The notes below the pieces were generated by a model. That model was not told the origin of the DNA. It was given only the letters and a program-made list of their open reading frames with translations, and searched no databases. Both the position numbers and the translations under genes were made by a program. DNA of 64,000 nt from Georgenia wutianyii (GTDB taxonomy: Bacteria > Actinomycetota > Actinomycetes > Actinomycetales > Actinomycetaceae): positions 1,550,001-1,614,000 of the forward strand of contig NZ_CP040899.1 of the NCBI RefSeq assembly GCF_006349365.1, in the 5' to 3' direction. The first letter of the stretch is position 1. Each line of letters starts with the position of its first letter. Positions 1-7,891 of the stretch are shown one piece after another.

Positions 1-2
1 CG

Positions 3-1952
3 GGTGTCGCGCCGCTGCGCCGTGCGGTGGCCACATCGGCGAGCCTGAGCCCGCGCGTTGCTGCCGGTGCCGTCGTGCGGCACGCCGGTGCGCCCCGTGC
101 CGCGACGGTCGCGGCGCCCTCCAGCTCCGTCCCCGGCGTGTCCCCACCCGCCGGGGACGGGCCCACCCGACCGGCCGCACCCGGCCGGCCCTCCAGCTCC
201 GTCCCCGGCGTGTCCCCACCCGCCGGGGACGGGCCCACCCGACCGGCCGCACCCGGCCGGCCCTCCAGCTCCGTCCCCGGCGTGTCCCCACCCGCCGGGG
301 ACGGGCCCACCCGACCGGCCGCATCCGGCCGGCCCTCCAGCTCCGTCCCCGGCGTGTCCCCACCCGCCGGGGACGGGCCCACCCGACCCGTGGGGCGCAC
401 AACCGGCCGTGCCCCGGCGACCGTGCGCCCCGCGGGGCGGACCTCGAGCACTCTCCCCGGTGCGCTCCGAGCCACCGGGCCCGCCCACCCGGCAGGGGGT
501 GCGACCGGGCGTGCCCAGGCATCGGCGCGCCTCGCCCGGACCTCCGTGTCCGCAGTCCCGGCCGTCCCCGGCGCGGCCCGCGTCGACGACCGCGCCGACG
601 TGGCGGTCCCGCGGGCGAGGACCCTCCGGCGCCTGCCGCTCGGCGTGCTGCCCGCAGCTGCCCCCGGCGGACGGACGCGGCCCGCGCACACGACGTCCCA
701 GCGCGCCCTGCGCGTGGGGACCGATGTCACCAGCTCCTCCCAGGCCGCCCGCGCCACCGTGCTCGGCGGCGGACCTGTCGCCCTCACGGCTCCGGCCGCC
801 GCGCTCCGCCCAGGCGCACCGGCGGTCGGTGCCGACGTGGCGGGGCACCGCGCGGCCGTCGCGGCCGGGCCCCTCGGCACGAGCCCCGGCCCGGCGCGGG
901 CAGGACTGCGCCGGCTGCCCTCCAGCGGGCGTCGCACGACACCTGCCCTGACCATGGACACCGCACCGGTCTCCCGCCCCGCCGCCCGGACGACGGCTGC
1001 TGCTGCGGCCTCGGCGCACCCGGCCGCCGGTCTGCGGACCGTCCCGACGGCCCAGCCCGTGCCGGCGGGCGCGCTCGGGATCTCCGTGGCGGGCCGTCCC
1101 GTCACCGCCCGCGCGCTCGTGCCGGCGAGCGCCGCCGGGACCCCGACGATGTTCCCGCCCTCCACCCCGCTCTACGCCACGCCGCCGTCGCTGTCGGCCC
1201 CGGTGCGCCGGCTGCCCGTCTGGCCCGGCGGCGCGACCGCGGGGACGCCCGGCCACCCGGCGACAGGCCCGCAGCGCGCCGACGCAGCGCACCGGCCGTC
1301 CGCGCCCCCGGGCGCCACGGTGCGCGGGAGAGGGCCGACGACCGCACCGGCTGCCCACGGCTCCGCTGCCCCCGCGCCGGCCGCCCACCGCGCTGCTCCC
1401 ACCGCGCCGGCCGCCCACCGGGCCGCTCCCACCGCGCCGGCCGCTCCCACCGCGCCAGCCGCGCACGCCCCTGTTGTCCATGCCTCCGCGCCGGCCACCG
1501 TGGGCGCGCGACGCCGTCGGCCGGCCCCCGCGCCGCGCAGCACCCGGGCCTCCGCCGTCGCGGGGCGCGCCGTGCTGCCCCAGGCCACGGCAGGTCCTCG
1601 CATCGTGCGCCGCCTCCTCGCCCCGGCCACACCGGGTCCTCCGGCCCCGGCGCCGGCCACGCCACCCGCGCTGCCCGCCACGTTCGCCGCGCTCAGGGAC
1701 CACGAGTCCGTGAGCCCCGCCCCACCCACGGAAGGACCGGCCATGAGCCTCCTCGGTCACCACCCGACCCGCCCGGCCGCCCCGCCGGCGGTGCCACCGA
1801 CGGCCCTCGCCTTCCGCCGCGACCAGCCGACCGGCGCGCACACCGTCACGGACCTCGACCACCTCGTCGACCTCGTCGCCGAGCGGGTGGAGGAGCGCGT
1901 CGTCGCCGAGCTCGAGCGCCGTGGCCGCCACGGCAGCGTGGGGGTGTTCTGA
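3..1952 (+). CDS. Ala/Pro-rich low-complexity protein of the eCIS operon (5' end outside window)
   Basis: The reading frame is open to the left edge, and the first in-window start (GTG at 27) has no ribosome binding site, so the gene probably begins outside the window. The protein is almost entirely Ala, Pro, Arg, Thr and Gly with no visible fold. It contains nearly four copies of a 24-residue repeat (bases 117-393) and Pro/Ala/His repeats near 1375-1470. Codon third positions are strongly G/C in this frame, so it looks translated. Only the last ~35 residues look structured: an amphipathic helix rich in Val, Glu and Arg. Its stop overlaps the ATG of the LysM gene by one base, so the two are co-transcribed. 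An ATG at 1743 with a good GGAAGGA site could give a separate 69-aa product. Function unknown; it may be a flexible linker or coat component of the particle. Confidence 0.6.
   Translation, partial: GVAPLRRAVATSASLSPRVAAGAVVRHAGAPRAATVAAPSSSVPGVSPPAGDGPTRPAAPGRPSSSVPGVSPPAGDGPTRPAAPGRPSSSVPGVSPPAGDGPTRPAASGRPSSSVPGVSPPAGDGPTRPVGRTTGRAPATVRPAGRTSSTLPGALRATGPAHPAGGATGRAQASARLARTSVSAVPAVPGAARVDDRADVAVPRARTLRRLPLGVLPAAAPGGRTRPAHTTSQRALRVGTDVTSSSQAARATVLGGGPVALTAPAAALRPGAPAVGADVAGHRAAVAAGPLGTSPGPARAGLRRLPSSGRRTTPALTMDTAPVSRPAARTTAAAAASAHPAAGLRTVPTAQPVPAGALGISVAGRPVTARALVPASAAGTPTMFPPSTPLYATPPSLSAPVRRLPVWPGGATAGTPGHPATGPQRADAAHRPSAPPGATVRGRGPTTAPAAHGSAAPAPAAHRAAPTAPAAHRAAPTAPAAPTAPAAHAPVVHASAPATVGARRRRPAPAPRSTRASAVAGRAVLPQATAGPRIVRRLLAPATPGPPAPAPATPPALPATFAALRDHESVSPAPPTEGPAMSLLGHHPTRPAAPPAVPPTALAFRRDQPTGAHTVTDLDHLVDLVAERVEERVVAELERRGRHGSVGVF
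117..393 (+). repeat. 72-bp in-frame tandem repeat, about 3.8 copies
   Basis: Units begin at 117, 189, 261 and 333 and are almost identical at the DNA level; one visible difference is a C-to-T change in the third unit (GCACCC to GCATCC). Each unit encodes 24 residues starting PSSSVPGVSPPAGDG. Near identity of DNA, not just protein, suggests recent expansion by slippage or recombination, so copy number may vary between strains. Confidence 0.95.
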
Positions 1953-2605
1953 TGGCCACCGAGAAGGCGTTCCTCGAGCTCGAGGGCGGCGAGCGGCTGC
2001 CCTGCCTGTTCAACCCGGCCCAGCTCGCCATCTCCCGCTCCAACGACTGGACCGGCGAGGCGCTGCCCGGCCGGGGCGTGCCCCGGCTGCGCTACGCCGG
2101 CGCCCAGCCCGGCTGGATGCACCTCGAGCTGTTCTTCGACACCACCCACGACGGTTCCGCCGTCACCCGGTACACCGGCAGGATCCTCGCCCTCATGGAC
2201 GTCGACCCCACCCTGCCGGGCTCGGACGAGACGACGAGCAACGCCCGCCCGCCGTACGTCACGTTCCACTGGGGTGACCTGCACTCCTTCAAGGCCGTCG
2301 TCGCCGACCTGTCCATGGCCTTCACCTACTTCGCCTCCAACGGCACCCCGCTGCGCGCGACCGTCGCGCTGACGCTGCGCCAGTACGAGCCCTCGCAGGC
2401 CTTCGGCCCGCAGAACCCCACCTCCGGCACACCCGACCCGCACCGCACCCACCGCGTCCGGCCGGGGGAGACGCTCGACCGGATCGCCGCCACCTACTAC
2501 GGCGACGCCACCTCCTGGCGCCGGCTGGCCCTGGCGAACGGCGTCCAGGACCCCCTCGCCCTCCGGGCCGGCACCGTCCTGTCGATCCCGAGGGCCGACG
2601 CATGA
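1952..2605 (+). CDS. eCIS tube-cap/baseplate hub protein with C-terminal LysM domain (Afp7/Pvc7-like)
   Basis: A 217-aa protein. The first ~150 residues resemble the tube-initiator family of contractile injection systems (LPCLFNPAQLAISRSNDW near the start), and the last ~55 form a LysM domain (HRVRPGETLDRIAATYYGD). In eCIS particles and R-type phage tails, this protein links the inner tube to the spike hub, and LysM folds are used for that contact. It follows the low-complexity gene by a 1-base overlap and precedes the spike gene with a 4-base overlap, the order usual for this position. Function is inferred from domain content and gene order; the LysM part is clear. Confidence 0.85.
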   Translation: MATEKAFLELEGGERLPCLFNPAQLAISRSNDWTGEALPGRGVPRLRYAGAQPGWMHLELFFDTTHDGSAVTRYTGRILALMDVDPTLPGSDETTSNARPPYVTFHWGDLHSFKAVVADLSMAFTYFASNGTPLRATVALTLRQYEPSQAFGPQNPTSGTPDPHRTHRVRPGETLDRIAATYYGDATSWRRLALANGVQDPLALRAGTVLSIPRADA

Positions 2606-4395
2606 GCGTCCTCACCCAGTCACCGTCCGCCGGGCTGGCGCTCAGCCCCGTCGTCAAGGTCGACGGCAGCCCTCTGCCCGCCCGCTGGACCGCAGCCCTG
2701 CTCGAGCTGCGGGCGACCCTCGCGCTGCGCACCGTGGGGCGCTGCACCCTGCGCTTCGCCGACCCCGGCTACGAGCTCACCGGTGAACGGCGCCTGGCGG
2801 TCGGGGCGCAGGTGAGTCTCTCGGCGCGCGCCGTGCCCGCCCGCAGCCCGCTCACCGAGATCTTCACCGGCACGGTGACCTCGGCCGGCGTCGAGCAGCG
2901 GGCAGGCCGCAGCGCCGAGCTCGTGGCCGTCGTCGAGGACGCCGCCTTCCGGCTGTCGCGCACCTCGCGTGCCCAGACCTACCTCGACCGCACCTACGCC
3001 GACGTCGTCGAGACCCTCGCGAGGGGGGCGGGGGTCGCCGTGAGGGCCGACCAGACGAGCAAGGTCCACCCCTACCTCCTCCAGGCGGACACCGACCTCG
3101 CCTTCATCGACGAGCTCGCCCGCCGCATCGGCTGGGAGTGGGTCGTGGACCGCGGCACCCTGCGGTTCTGGCGGTCCTGGACCGGGTCGGGCCGCACCGG
3201 CACCATCGGACCGGACGTGCGCCTCGCCCTGGGGGACACGCTGGAGGAGCTCGCGGCCGGGGTGTCCTCCGACGCCCCCACCGAGGTCACGGTCCGTGGC
3301 TGGGACCCGGTCAAGCAGGAGCACATCACCGCGACGGCGGCCCTCGACCGTGCCTCCGTGCCGCGCGGTCTCGCCGACGCGTTCAGGGTCGACGAGGCGA
3401 CGCCCGCCTCGCGCCTGTGGTCGGTCGACAGCCCCCTCGACGGCACGGACGCCGCCGCCATCGCCGAGTCGCGCGCCAACGCGACGGGCACCGTCTCCGC
3501 CAAGGGCCGATGCACCGTCACCCCCGAGCTGCGCCCCGGAGTCCTCGCCGACATCACCGGGGTCGGCCCCGCCAACGGGCGCTACTACGTCCAGGAGGTC
3601 GAGCACGTCTACCGGCCGGGCGGCTTCCACACCCGGTTCACCGCGGGGGACCGGCGGCCGGTCCACCTGGCCGACGTCGCCCGCGCGGGCGCGTCGAGCT
3701 TCGCCCACGCGGGGCTCGTCATCGGGACCGTCACCGACATCCGCGACGAGGACGGGCTCGGCCGGGTCAAGGTGCAGTACTCGGCGATGTCGGACGCCGT
3801 GACCTCCACCTGGGCGCGCGTCGCCGCGGTGGGTGCCGGCGCGGACCGCGGCATCGTCCTCACCCCGGAGGTCGGGGACGAGGTGCTCGTCGGCTTCGAG
3901 GGCGGCGACGCGCGCCGCGCCGTCGTCCTGGGCGGCCTGCACGGGAAGAGGGGGGCCGTCCCGCCCGGAGTGATCGAGGACGGCACGGTCGTCAACCGGC
4001 GCCTCACCTCGCGGCTCGGCCACGTCGTCGAGCTCGGCGACGGCAGGGACGCCAAGGGCCAGCACGTCCTCCTCGCGCTCCAGGACACCAGCCACCGGAT
4101 CCGCCTCGGCAAGGACCGCGCCGACGTCGAGGTCCCGAGCGGCGTGCCCCTCACGGTGCGCTCGGGCGACAGCACGATCGACATGGACGGCAAGGGCAAC
4201 CTCACGCTGTCCGGCGTGACGATCACCCTCAAGGCCACCCAGGGCATCGAGCTGTCCGGGGCGAGCGTCGAGGTCAAGGCCAGCGCGAAGGCCGCCGTCT
4301 CGGCTGCCGACGTCGAGGTCAAGGGCAGCGTGACGGCCGCGCTGCAGGGCGGGACCACCGCGACGATCAAGGGCGGGATGGTGCAGATCAACTGA
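2602..4395 (+). CDS. vgrG: VgrG-like spike protein (Afp8/Pvc8-like, gp27-gp5 fusion)
   Basis: A 597-aa protein with the layout of a VgrG/GpD spike. Residues ~1-370 form the late-control-D type hub. An OB-fold gp5-like domain follows (GLVIGTVTDIRDEDGLGRVKV, with VGDEVLVGFEGGDARRAVVLGG). The C-terminus is a repetitive Thr/Val/Lys beta-prism ending in VKGSVTAALQGG. The trimeric needle forms the tip of the baseplate and carries the PAAR-like cone and cargo. It overlaps the upstream gene by 4 bases and the gp25 gene by 1 base. No extra toxin domain is fused to the C-terminus, so any cargo must be encoded elsewhere. Confidence 0.9.
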   Translation: MSVLTQSPSAGLALSPVVKVDGSPLPARWTAALLELRATLALRTVGRCTLRFADPGYELTGERRLAVGAQVSLSARAVPARSPLTEIFTGTVTSAGVEQRAGRSAELVAVVEDAAFRLSRTSRAQTYLDRTYADVVETLARGAGVAVRADQTSKVHPYLLQADTDLAFIDELARRIGWEWVVDRGTLRFWRSWTGSGRTGTIGPDVRLALGDTLEELAAGVSSDAPTEVTVRGWDPVKQEHITATAALDRASVPRGLADAFRVDEATPASRLWSVDSPLDGTDAAAIAESRANATGTVSAKGRCTVTPELRPGVLADITGVGPANGRYYVQEVEHVYRPGGFHTRFTAGDRRPVHLADVARAGASSFAHAGLVIGTVTDIRDEDGLGRVKVQYSAMSDAVTSTWARVAAVGAGADRGIVLTPEVGDEVLVGFEGGDARRAVVLGGLHGKRGAVPPGVIEDGTVVNRRLTSRLGHVVELGDGRDAKGQHVLLALQDTSHRIRLGKDRADVEVPSGVPLTVRSGDSTIDMDGKGNLTLSGVTITLKATQGIELSGASVEVKASAKAAVSAADVEVKGSVTAALQGGTTATIKGGMVQIN

Positions 4396-4805
4396 TGACC
4401 GGACACGGTACCGACTTCATCGGCAGAGGCTTCGGCTGGCCGCTGCGGGTCGACCACACCGGAGCGATCCGGCTCACCGAGGGCGCGGAGGATCTCGAGC
4501 GCTCGATCCGCATGGTGCTGCTCACCGCCCCGGGCGAGCGGCTCATGCGGCCCCAGTTCGGCTGCCGGATCTGGGACCTGCTGTTCGAGCCGGTCAACGC
4601 CAACCTCCTCGGCCTCGTCTCCCAGGCCGTGCGCGACGCACTCGCCCAGTGGGAGCCGCGCGTGGAGGTCGAGGACGTGCGCCCCGTCCAGGACGACACC
4701 GACTCCGCCCTCGTGCGGATCGAGATCACCTACCGGGTCAAGGCCACCAACGACCGCCGCAACCTCGTCTACCCCTTCTACGTCATCCCCCGCGAGGAAT
4801 CCTGA
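4395..4805 (+). CDS. GPW/gp25-family baseplate wedge protein (Afp9/Pvc9-like)
   Basis: A 136-aa protein with the gp25/GPW lysozyme-like fold signature: an N-terminal GRGFGWPLRVD stretch, then a LLTAPGERLMRPQFG core and a C-terminal strand segment. gp25 sits at the baseplate-sheath boundary and helps start sheath polymerisation. The start codon overlaps the spike stop by one base and the stop overlaps the baseplate J start by one base, so translation is coupled through the operon. Length is normal for the family. Confidence 0.9.
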   Translation: MTGHGTDFIGRGFGWPLRVDHTGAIRLTEGAEDLERSIRMVLLTAPGERLMRPQFGCRIWDLLFEPVNANLLGLVSQAVRDALAQWEPRVEVEDVRPVQDDTDSALVRIEITYRVKATNDRRNLVYPFYVIPREES

Positions 4806-6748
4806 TGCCGCTGCCCCCGCCGAACCTCGACGACCGCTCCTTCCAGGACATCGTCGACGAGACGAAGCGCCTCATCCCCCGGTTCACGCCCGAGTGGACC
4901 AACCACAACGTCTCCGACCCGGGCGTCGCGCTCATCGAGCTGTTCGCCTGGATGAGCGAGATGGTGCTCTTCCGCGTCAACCAGGTGCCCGACAAGCTGC
5001 TCGTCCACTTCCTCAACCTCGTCGGCATCGAGCAGTTCCCGCCCACCGTGGCCCGGGCCGACCTCACCTTCTGGCTCTCCGCCCCCGCCGAGCAGTCCGT
5101 CCACGTCCCCGCCGGGACGCAGGTCTCCACCGTCGGCACCGCGGAGACCGACGCCGTCGTCTTCGCCACCGTGGACGAGGCGGTGGTCTCGGCCCCCCGG
5201 CTGCGGGCGGTCCACACCTGCCGCGCCGGGCAGGAGCAGACGACCGACGGGTGGGACGACCTCACCTACCCGGGCTCCTCGCTCACCGCGTTCACCTCCG
5301 TCCCGCTGGCCCCGGGTGACGCCACCTACCTCGGCTTCGCCGAGCCGCTGGCCGGCCTCGTCGTGCGGCTGTCGGTCGCCGCGACGGCGGAAGGGGTCGG
5401 GGTGGACCCGCTCAACCCGCCGCTCGCGTGGGAGGTGTGGGGCGGGGAGGCATGGCTGCCGGTCCGGGTCCACGTCGACACCACCGGTGGCCTCAACCGC
5501 GACGGCGACGTCGTCCTGCGCGTCCCGGCCGCCCACGAGCCGCTCACGCTGGGCGGGGAGGCCGCGCACTGGCTGCGCGCCCGCCTCCTGCACCCCGTGC
5601 CCGGTCAGCCGACGTACCAGGCCTCCCCGCGCATCAGGTCGCTGTCCGCGCACGCCGTCGGCGTCACCGTGCCGGCCGAGCACGCCCAGGCGATGGCGCG
5701 TGAGTCCCTCGGCCGGTCGGTCGGGGTGCCCGCCCAGTCCTTCCGGCTGTCGGCCGCGCCGGTCGCCCGCCGCCGGGAGGGCGAGGAGGTCCGGGTCATC
5801 GACCACACGGGTGTCACCGAGTGGACCGAGGTCGAGGACTTCGCCGCGTCCGGCCCCACGGACCGGCACGTCGTGTGGGACTCGGCGTCGGGCGAGGTGC
5901 GCTTCGGCCCGCGGGTGCGCCACCCCGACGGCACCGTGCGGCAGCACGGCGCGATCCCGCCCGACGGTGCGGAGGTCGTCGTCACCGGTTACCGGCACGG
6001 GGGAGGGGCCGTCGGCAACGTCGGCGCCGGCACGCTCACCGCGCTGCGCTCCACGGTCCCCTTCGTCTCGAGCGTCGAGAACCTCGCCCCCGCCACCGGA
6101 GGCGTCGACGGCGAGAGCGTCGAGGAGGCCAAGGTGCGCGGGCCGCTGTCCCTGCGCACCGGCGAGCGCGCGGTCACCGCGCGCGACTACGAGCGGCTCA
6201 CCCGCGAGACCTCCGTCGAGGTGGCCCGCGCCCGCTGCCTCCCGGCCCGGGGGACGGGGGCCGTGCGGGTCCTCGTCGTGCCGCAGGTGCGCACCTCGCC
6301 GCTCACCCACCGGATCGACGACTACGCCCTGGACCGCCGCCTGTACGAGCAGATCGCCGCCGTGCTCGACGAGCGCCGTCCCGTCGGCGTCGCCGTCGAG
6401 GTCGGCACCCCCTACTACCAGGGGGCCAGCGTCGCGGCGCTCGTGCGGGCGCTGCCCGGCCGGCCCGCGGCGCTCGTGAGCCAGCGGGTGAGCGACGCCG
6501 TCGCGCGCTTCGTCAACCCGCTCACCGGCGGGCCCGACGGCACCGGGTGGCCCTTCGACACCGACCTGTCGGCCGTGACGGTCGCCCAGCTGGTCGAGTC
6601 CGTCGAGGGTGTCGAGCGGGTCGAGGAGATGGTCCTCTTCGAGTACGACCTGCGCACGGGCCGGCGTCTCGGTGTCGGCCGCGACGCCCTGCGGCTGGAC
6701 CCCCACTCGCTGTTCCTCTCCGCGAAGCACCAGGTCGTGGTGCGGTGA
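4805..6748 (+). CDS. Baseplate J/gp6-family wedge protein (Afp11-like)
   Basis: A 647-aa baseplate assembly protein J homologue. The start ATG at 4805 is chosen because it overlaps the gp25 stop by one base; an open frame upstream is only a shadow of gp25. Visible family features are an N-terminal helix pair (FTPEWTNHNVSDPGVALIEL) and a C-terminal region with RDYERLTRETSVEVARARC, typical of baseplate J. The protein forms the outer wedge ring that triggers sheath contraction. It overlaps the next gene by 4 bases. Confidence 0.9.
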   Translation: MPLPPPNLDDRSFQDIVDETKRLIPRFTPEWTNHNVSDPGVALIELFAWMSEMVLFRVNQVPDKLLVHFLNLVGIEQFPPTVARADLTFWLSAPAEQSVHVPAGTQVSTVGTAETDAVVFATVDEAVVSAPRLRAVHTCRAGQEQTTDGWDDLTYPGSSLTAFTSVPLAPGDATYLGFAEPLAGLVVRLSVAATAEGVGVDPLNPPLAWEVWGGEAWLPVRVHVDTTGGLNRDGDVVLRVPAAHEPLTLGGEAAHWLRARLLHPVPGQPTYQASPRIRSLSAHAVGVTVPAEHAQAMARESLGRSVGVPAQSFRLSAAPVARRREGEEVRVIDHTGVTEWTEVEDFAASGPTDRHVVWDSASGEVRFGPRVRHPDGTVRQHGAIPPDGAEVVVTGYRHGGGAVGNVGAGTLTALRSTVPFVSSVENLAPATGGVDGESVEEAKVRGPLSLRTGERAVTARDYERLTRETSVEVARARCLPARGTGAVRVLVVPQVRTSPLTHRIDDYALDRRLYEQIAAVLDERRPVGVAVEVGTPYYQGASVAALVRALPGRPAALVSQRVSDAVARFVNPLTGGPDGTGWPFDTDLSAVTVAQLVESVEGVERVEEMVLFEYDLRTGRRLGVGRDALRLDPHSLFLSAKHQVVVR

Positions 6749-7326
6749 GCACCGACCACTGGCTGTTGCGGCAGCTGCCCTCGGGCATGCTCACCGACGA
6801 CTTCTTCGTCCGCTTCGCCTCGATCTTCCAGGAGCAGGCCGGCACCCTCCTCGCCCACGCGCACAACCTCCCGCACCTGGCCGACCCGTCGGTGACGCCG
6901 GCCGGCATGCTGCGCTGGACGGCGTCGTGGATCGGGCTGTCCGGGGTCGACGGCGACCAGCCCGAGGAGTGGCAGCGCCGGTACGTCGCGGGCTGCGCCC
7001 GGGTGCTCGCCTGGCGCGGCACGCGGCGCGGGCTCACCGGGTTCCTCGAGCTCCTCAGCGACGGCCCCGCGCTCGTGCGCGACGGCGGCGGGGTGTGGCG
7101 GGAGGACGGCGCCCCCGACGACACCTGCTGGGTGGTCATGGAGGTCGCCTCGACCGGGCTGCTCGAGGAGGCCGACTTCGTCCGGCTGGTGCTCGACGAG
7201 GTGCCCGCCCACGTCCGCGCCGAGCTGTGGGTGGCCGGGCGGCAGGTCTTCCCCGACGACGCGCCGGCGACCGCGCCGGCCCGGCACCGCGCCGCCGTGG
7301 GCGGGCGAGGGAGTGAGGAGCAGTGA
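6745..7326 (+). CDS. Tail protein I (P2-I)-like baseplate wedge protein (Afp12-like)
   Basis: A 193-aa protein starting at a GTG that overlaps the baseplate J stop. It has the phage tail protein I pattern: a run of Leu/Phe helices around residues 10-60 (MLTDDFFVRFASIFQEQ) and the WRGTRRGLTGFLELLS segment common to this family. In contractile systems it completes the baseplate wedge with gp25 and baseplate J. The C-terminal ~30 residues are low complexity. Afp12 homologues are often larger, so this is the compact actinobacterial form. It is followed by a 4-base overlap with the zinc-ribbon gene. Confidence 0.8.
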   Translation: MSTDHWLLRQLPSGMLTDDFFVRFASIFQEQAGTLLAHAHNLPHLADPSVTPAGMLRWTASWIGLSGVDGDQPEEWQRRYVAGCARVLAWRGTRRGLTGFLELLSDGPALVRDGGGVWREDGAPDDTCWVVMEVASTGLLEEADFVRLVLDEVPAHVRAELWVAGRQVFPDDAPATAPARHRAAVGGRGSEEQ

Positions 7327-7874
7327 CGACGACGACCCCCGGCCCCACCGGCCAGGTCGCGCCCGAGACCGCGGTGGTGCGACAGTCGGTGCTGCCCGCC
7401 GCGGGCAGCACCGAGACCGGCCCGGCGACGCCCGCCGCGGCGAGCCTCAGCTGCCCCGAGTGCGGGACGACGGCCGAGGTCGTGCTCTCGCGCCGCGCCG
7501 CCGAGGACTTCTGCCGCGCGTGCGACTACCCGCTGTTCTGGGCGCGGCCCGAGCACGCCGTGCTCGAGGAGGCGCCGTCGGGTGACGACGCGCGCCGGCG
7601 CCTGCCCGGCTCGCTCGGCACGACCCGCCTGGCCACCGTGCCCTGCCCGCACTGCGTCGAGCTCAACCTCCCCGGCGCCGAGCTGTGCCTACGGTGCGGC
7701 TCGACGATGACGCCGCCGCCCGCGCCGGTCCCGCTGCCGGCGCCGCTGCCCGAGCCCGTGCCCGAGCCCGTCGTGGAGGAGCCCCCTGCGGCGCCCGTGC
7801 GCTTCCCGTGGTGGTGGCTCGCCTCCGTCGGCCTCCTCGTCGGCGCCGTCGTCGTGGCGGCCCGCCTGCTCTGA
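7323..7874 (+). CDS. Tail-anchored double zinc-ribbon membrane protein of the eCIS operon
   Basis: A 183-aa protein with two Cys4 zinc ribbons: CPECGTT paired with CRACDYPLFW (residues ~42-80), and CPHCVELN paired with CLRCGS (~107-126). A Pro/Val-rich spacer follows, then one membrane helix at the very C-terminus (FPWWWLASVGLLVGAVVVAA). There is no signal peptide, so the ribbons should face the cytoplasm. It is the last gene of the baseplate operon and starts within the previous stop. A role in holding the particle at the membrane, or in assembly, is inference; no function is known from the sequence itself. Confidence 0.75.
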   Translation: MTTTTPGPTGQVAPETAVVRQSVLPAAGSTETGPATPAAASLSCPECGTTAEVVLSRRAAEDFCRACDYPLFWARPEHAVLEEAPSGDDARRRLPGSLGTTRLATVPCPHCVELNLPGAELCLRCGSTMTPPPAPVPLPAPLPEPVPEPVVEEPPAAPVRFPWWWLASVGLLVGAVVVAARLL

Positions 7875-7891
7875 CCGGGCCCACCGAGGCG

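Noticed and set aside
1102..1665. Reverse-strand Arg/Ala/Gly frames opposite the low-complexity gene
   Set aside because: Codon third-position bias and the operon overlap support the forward frame.
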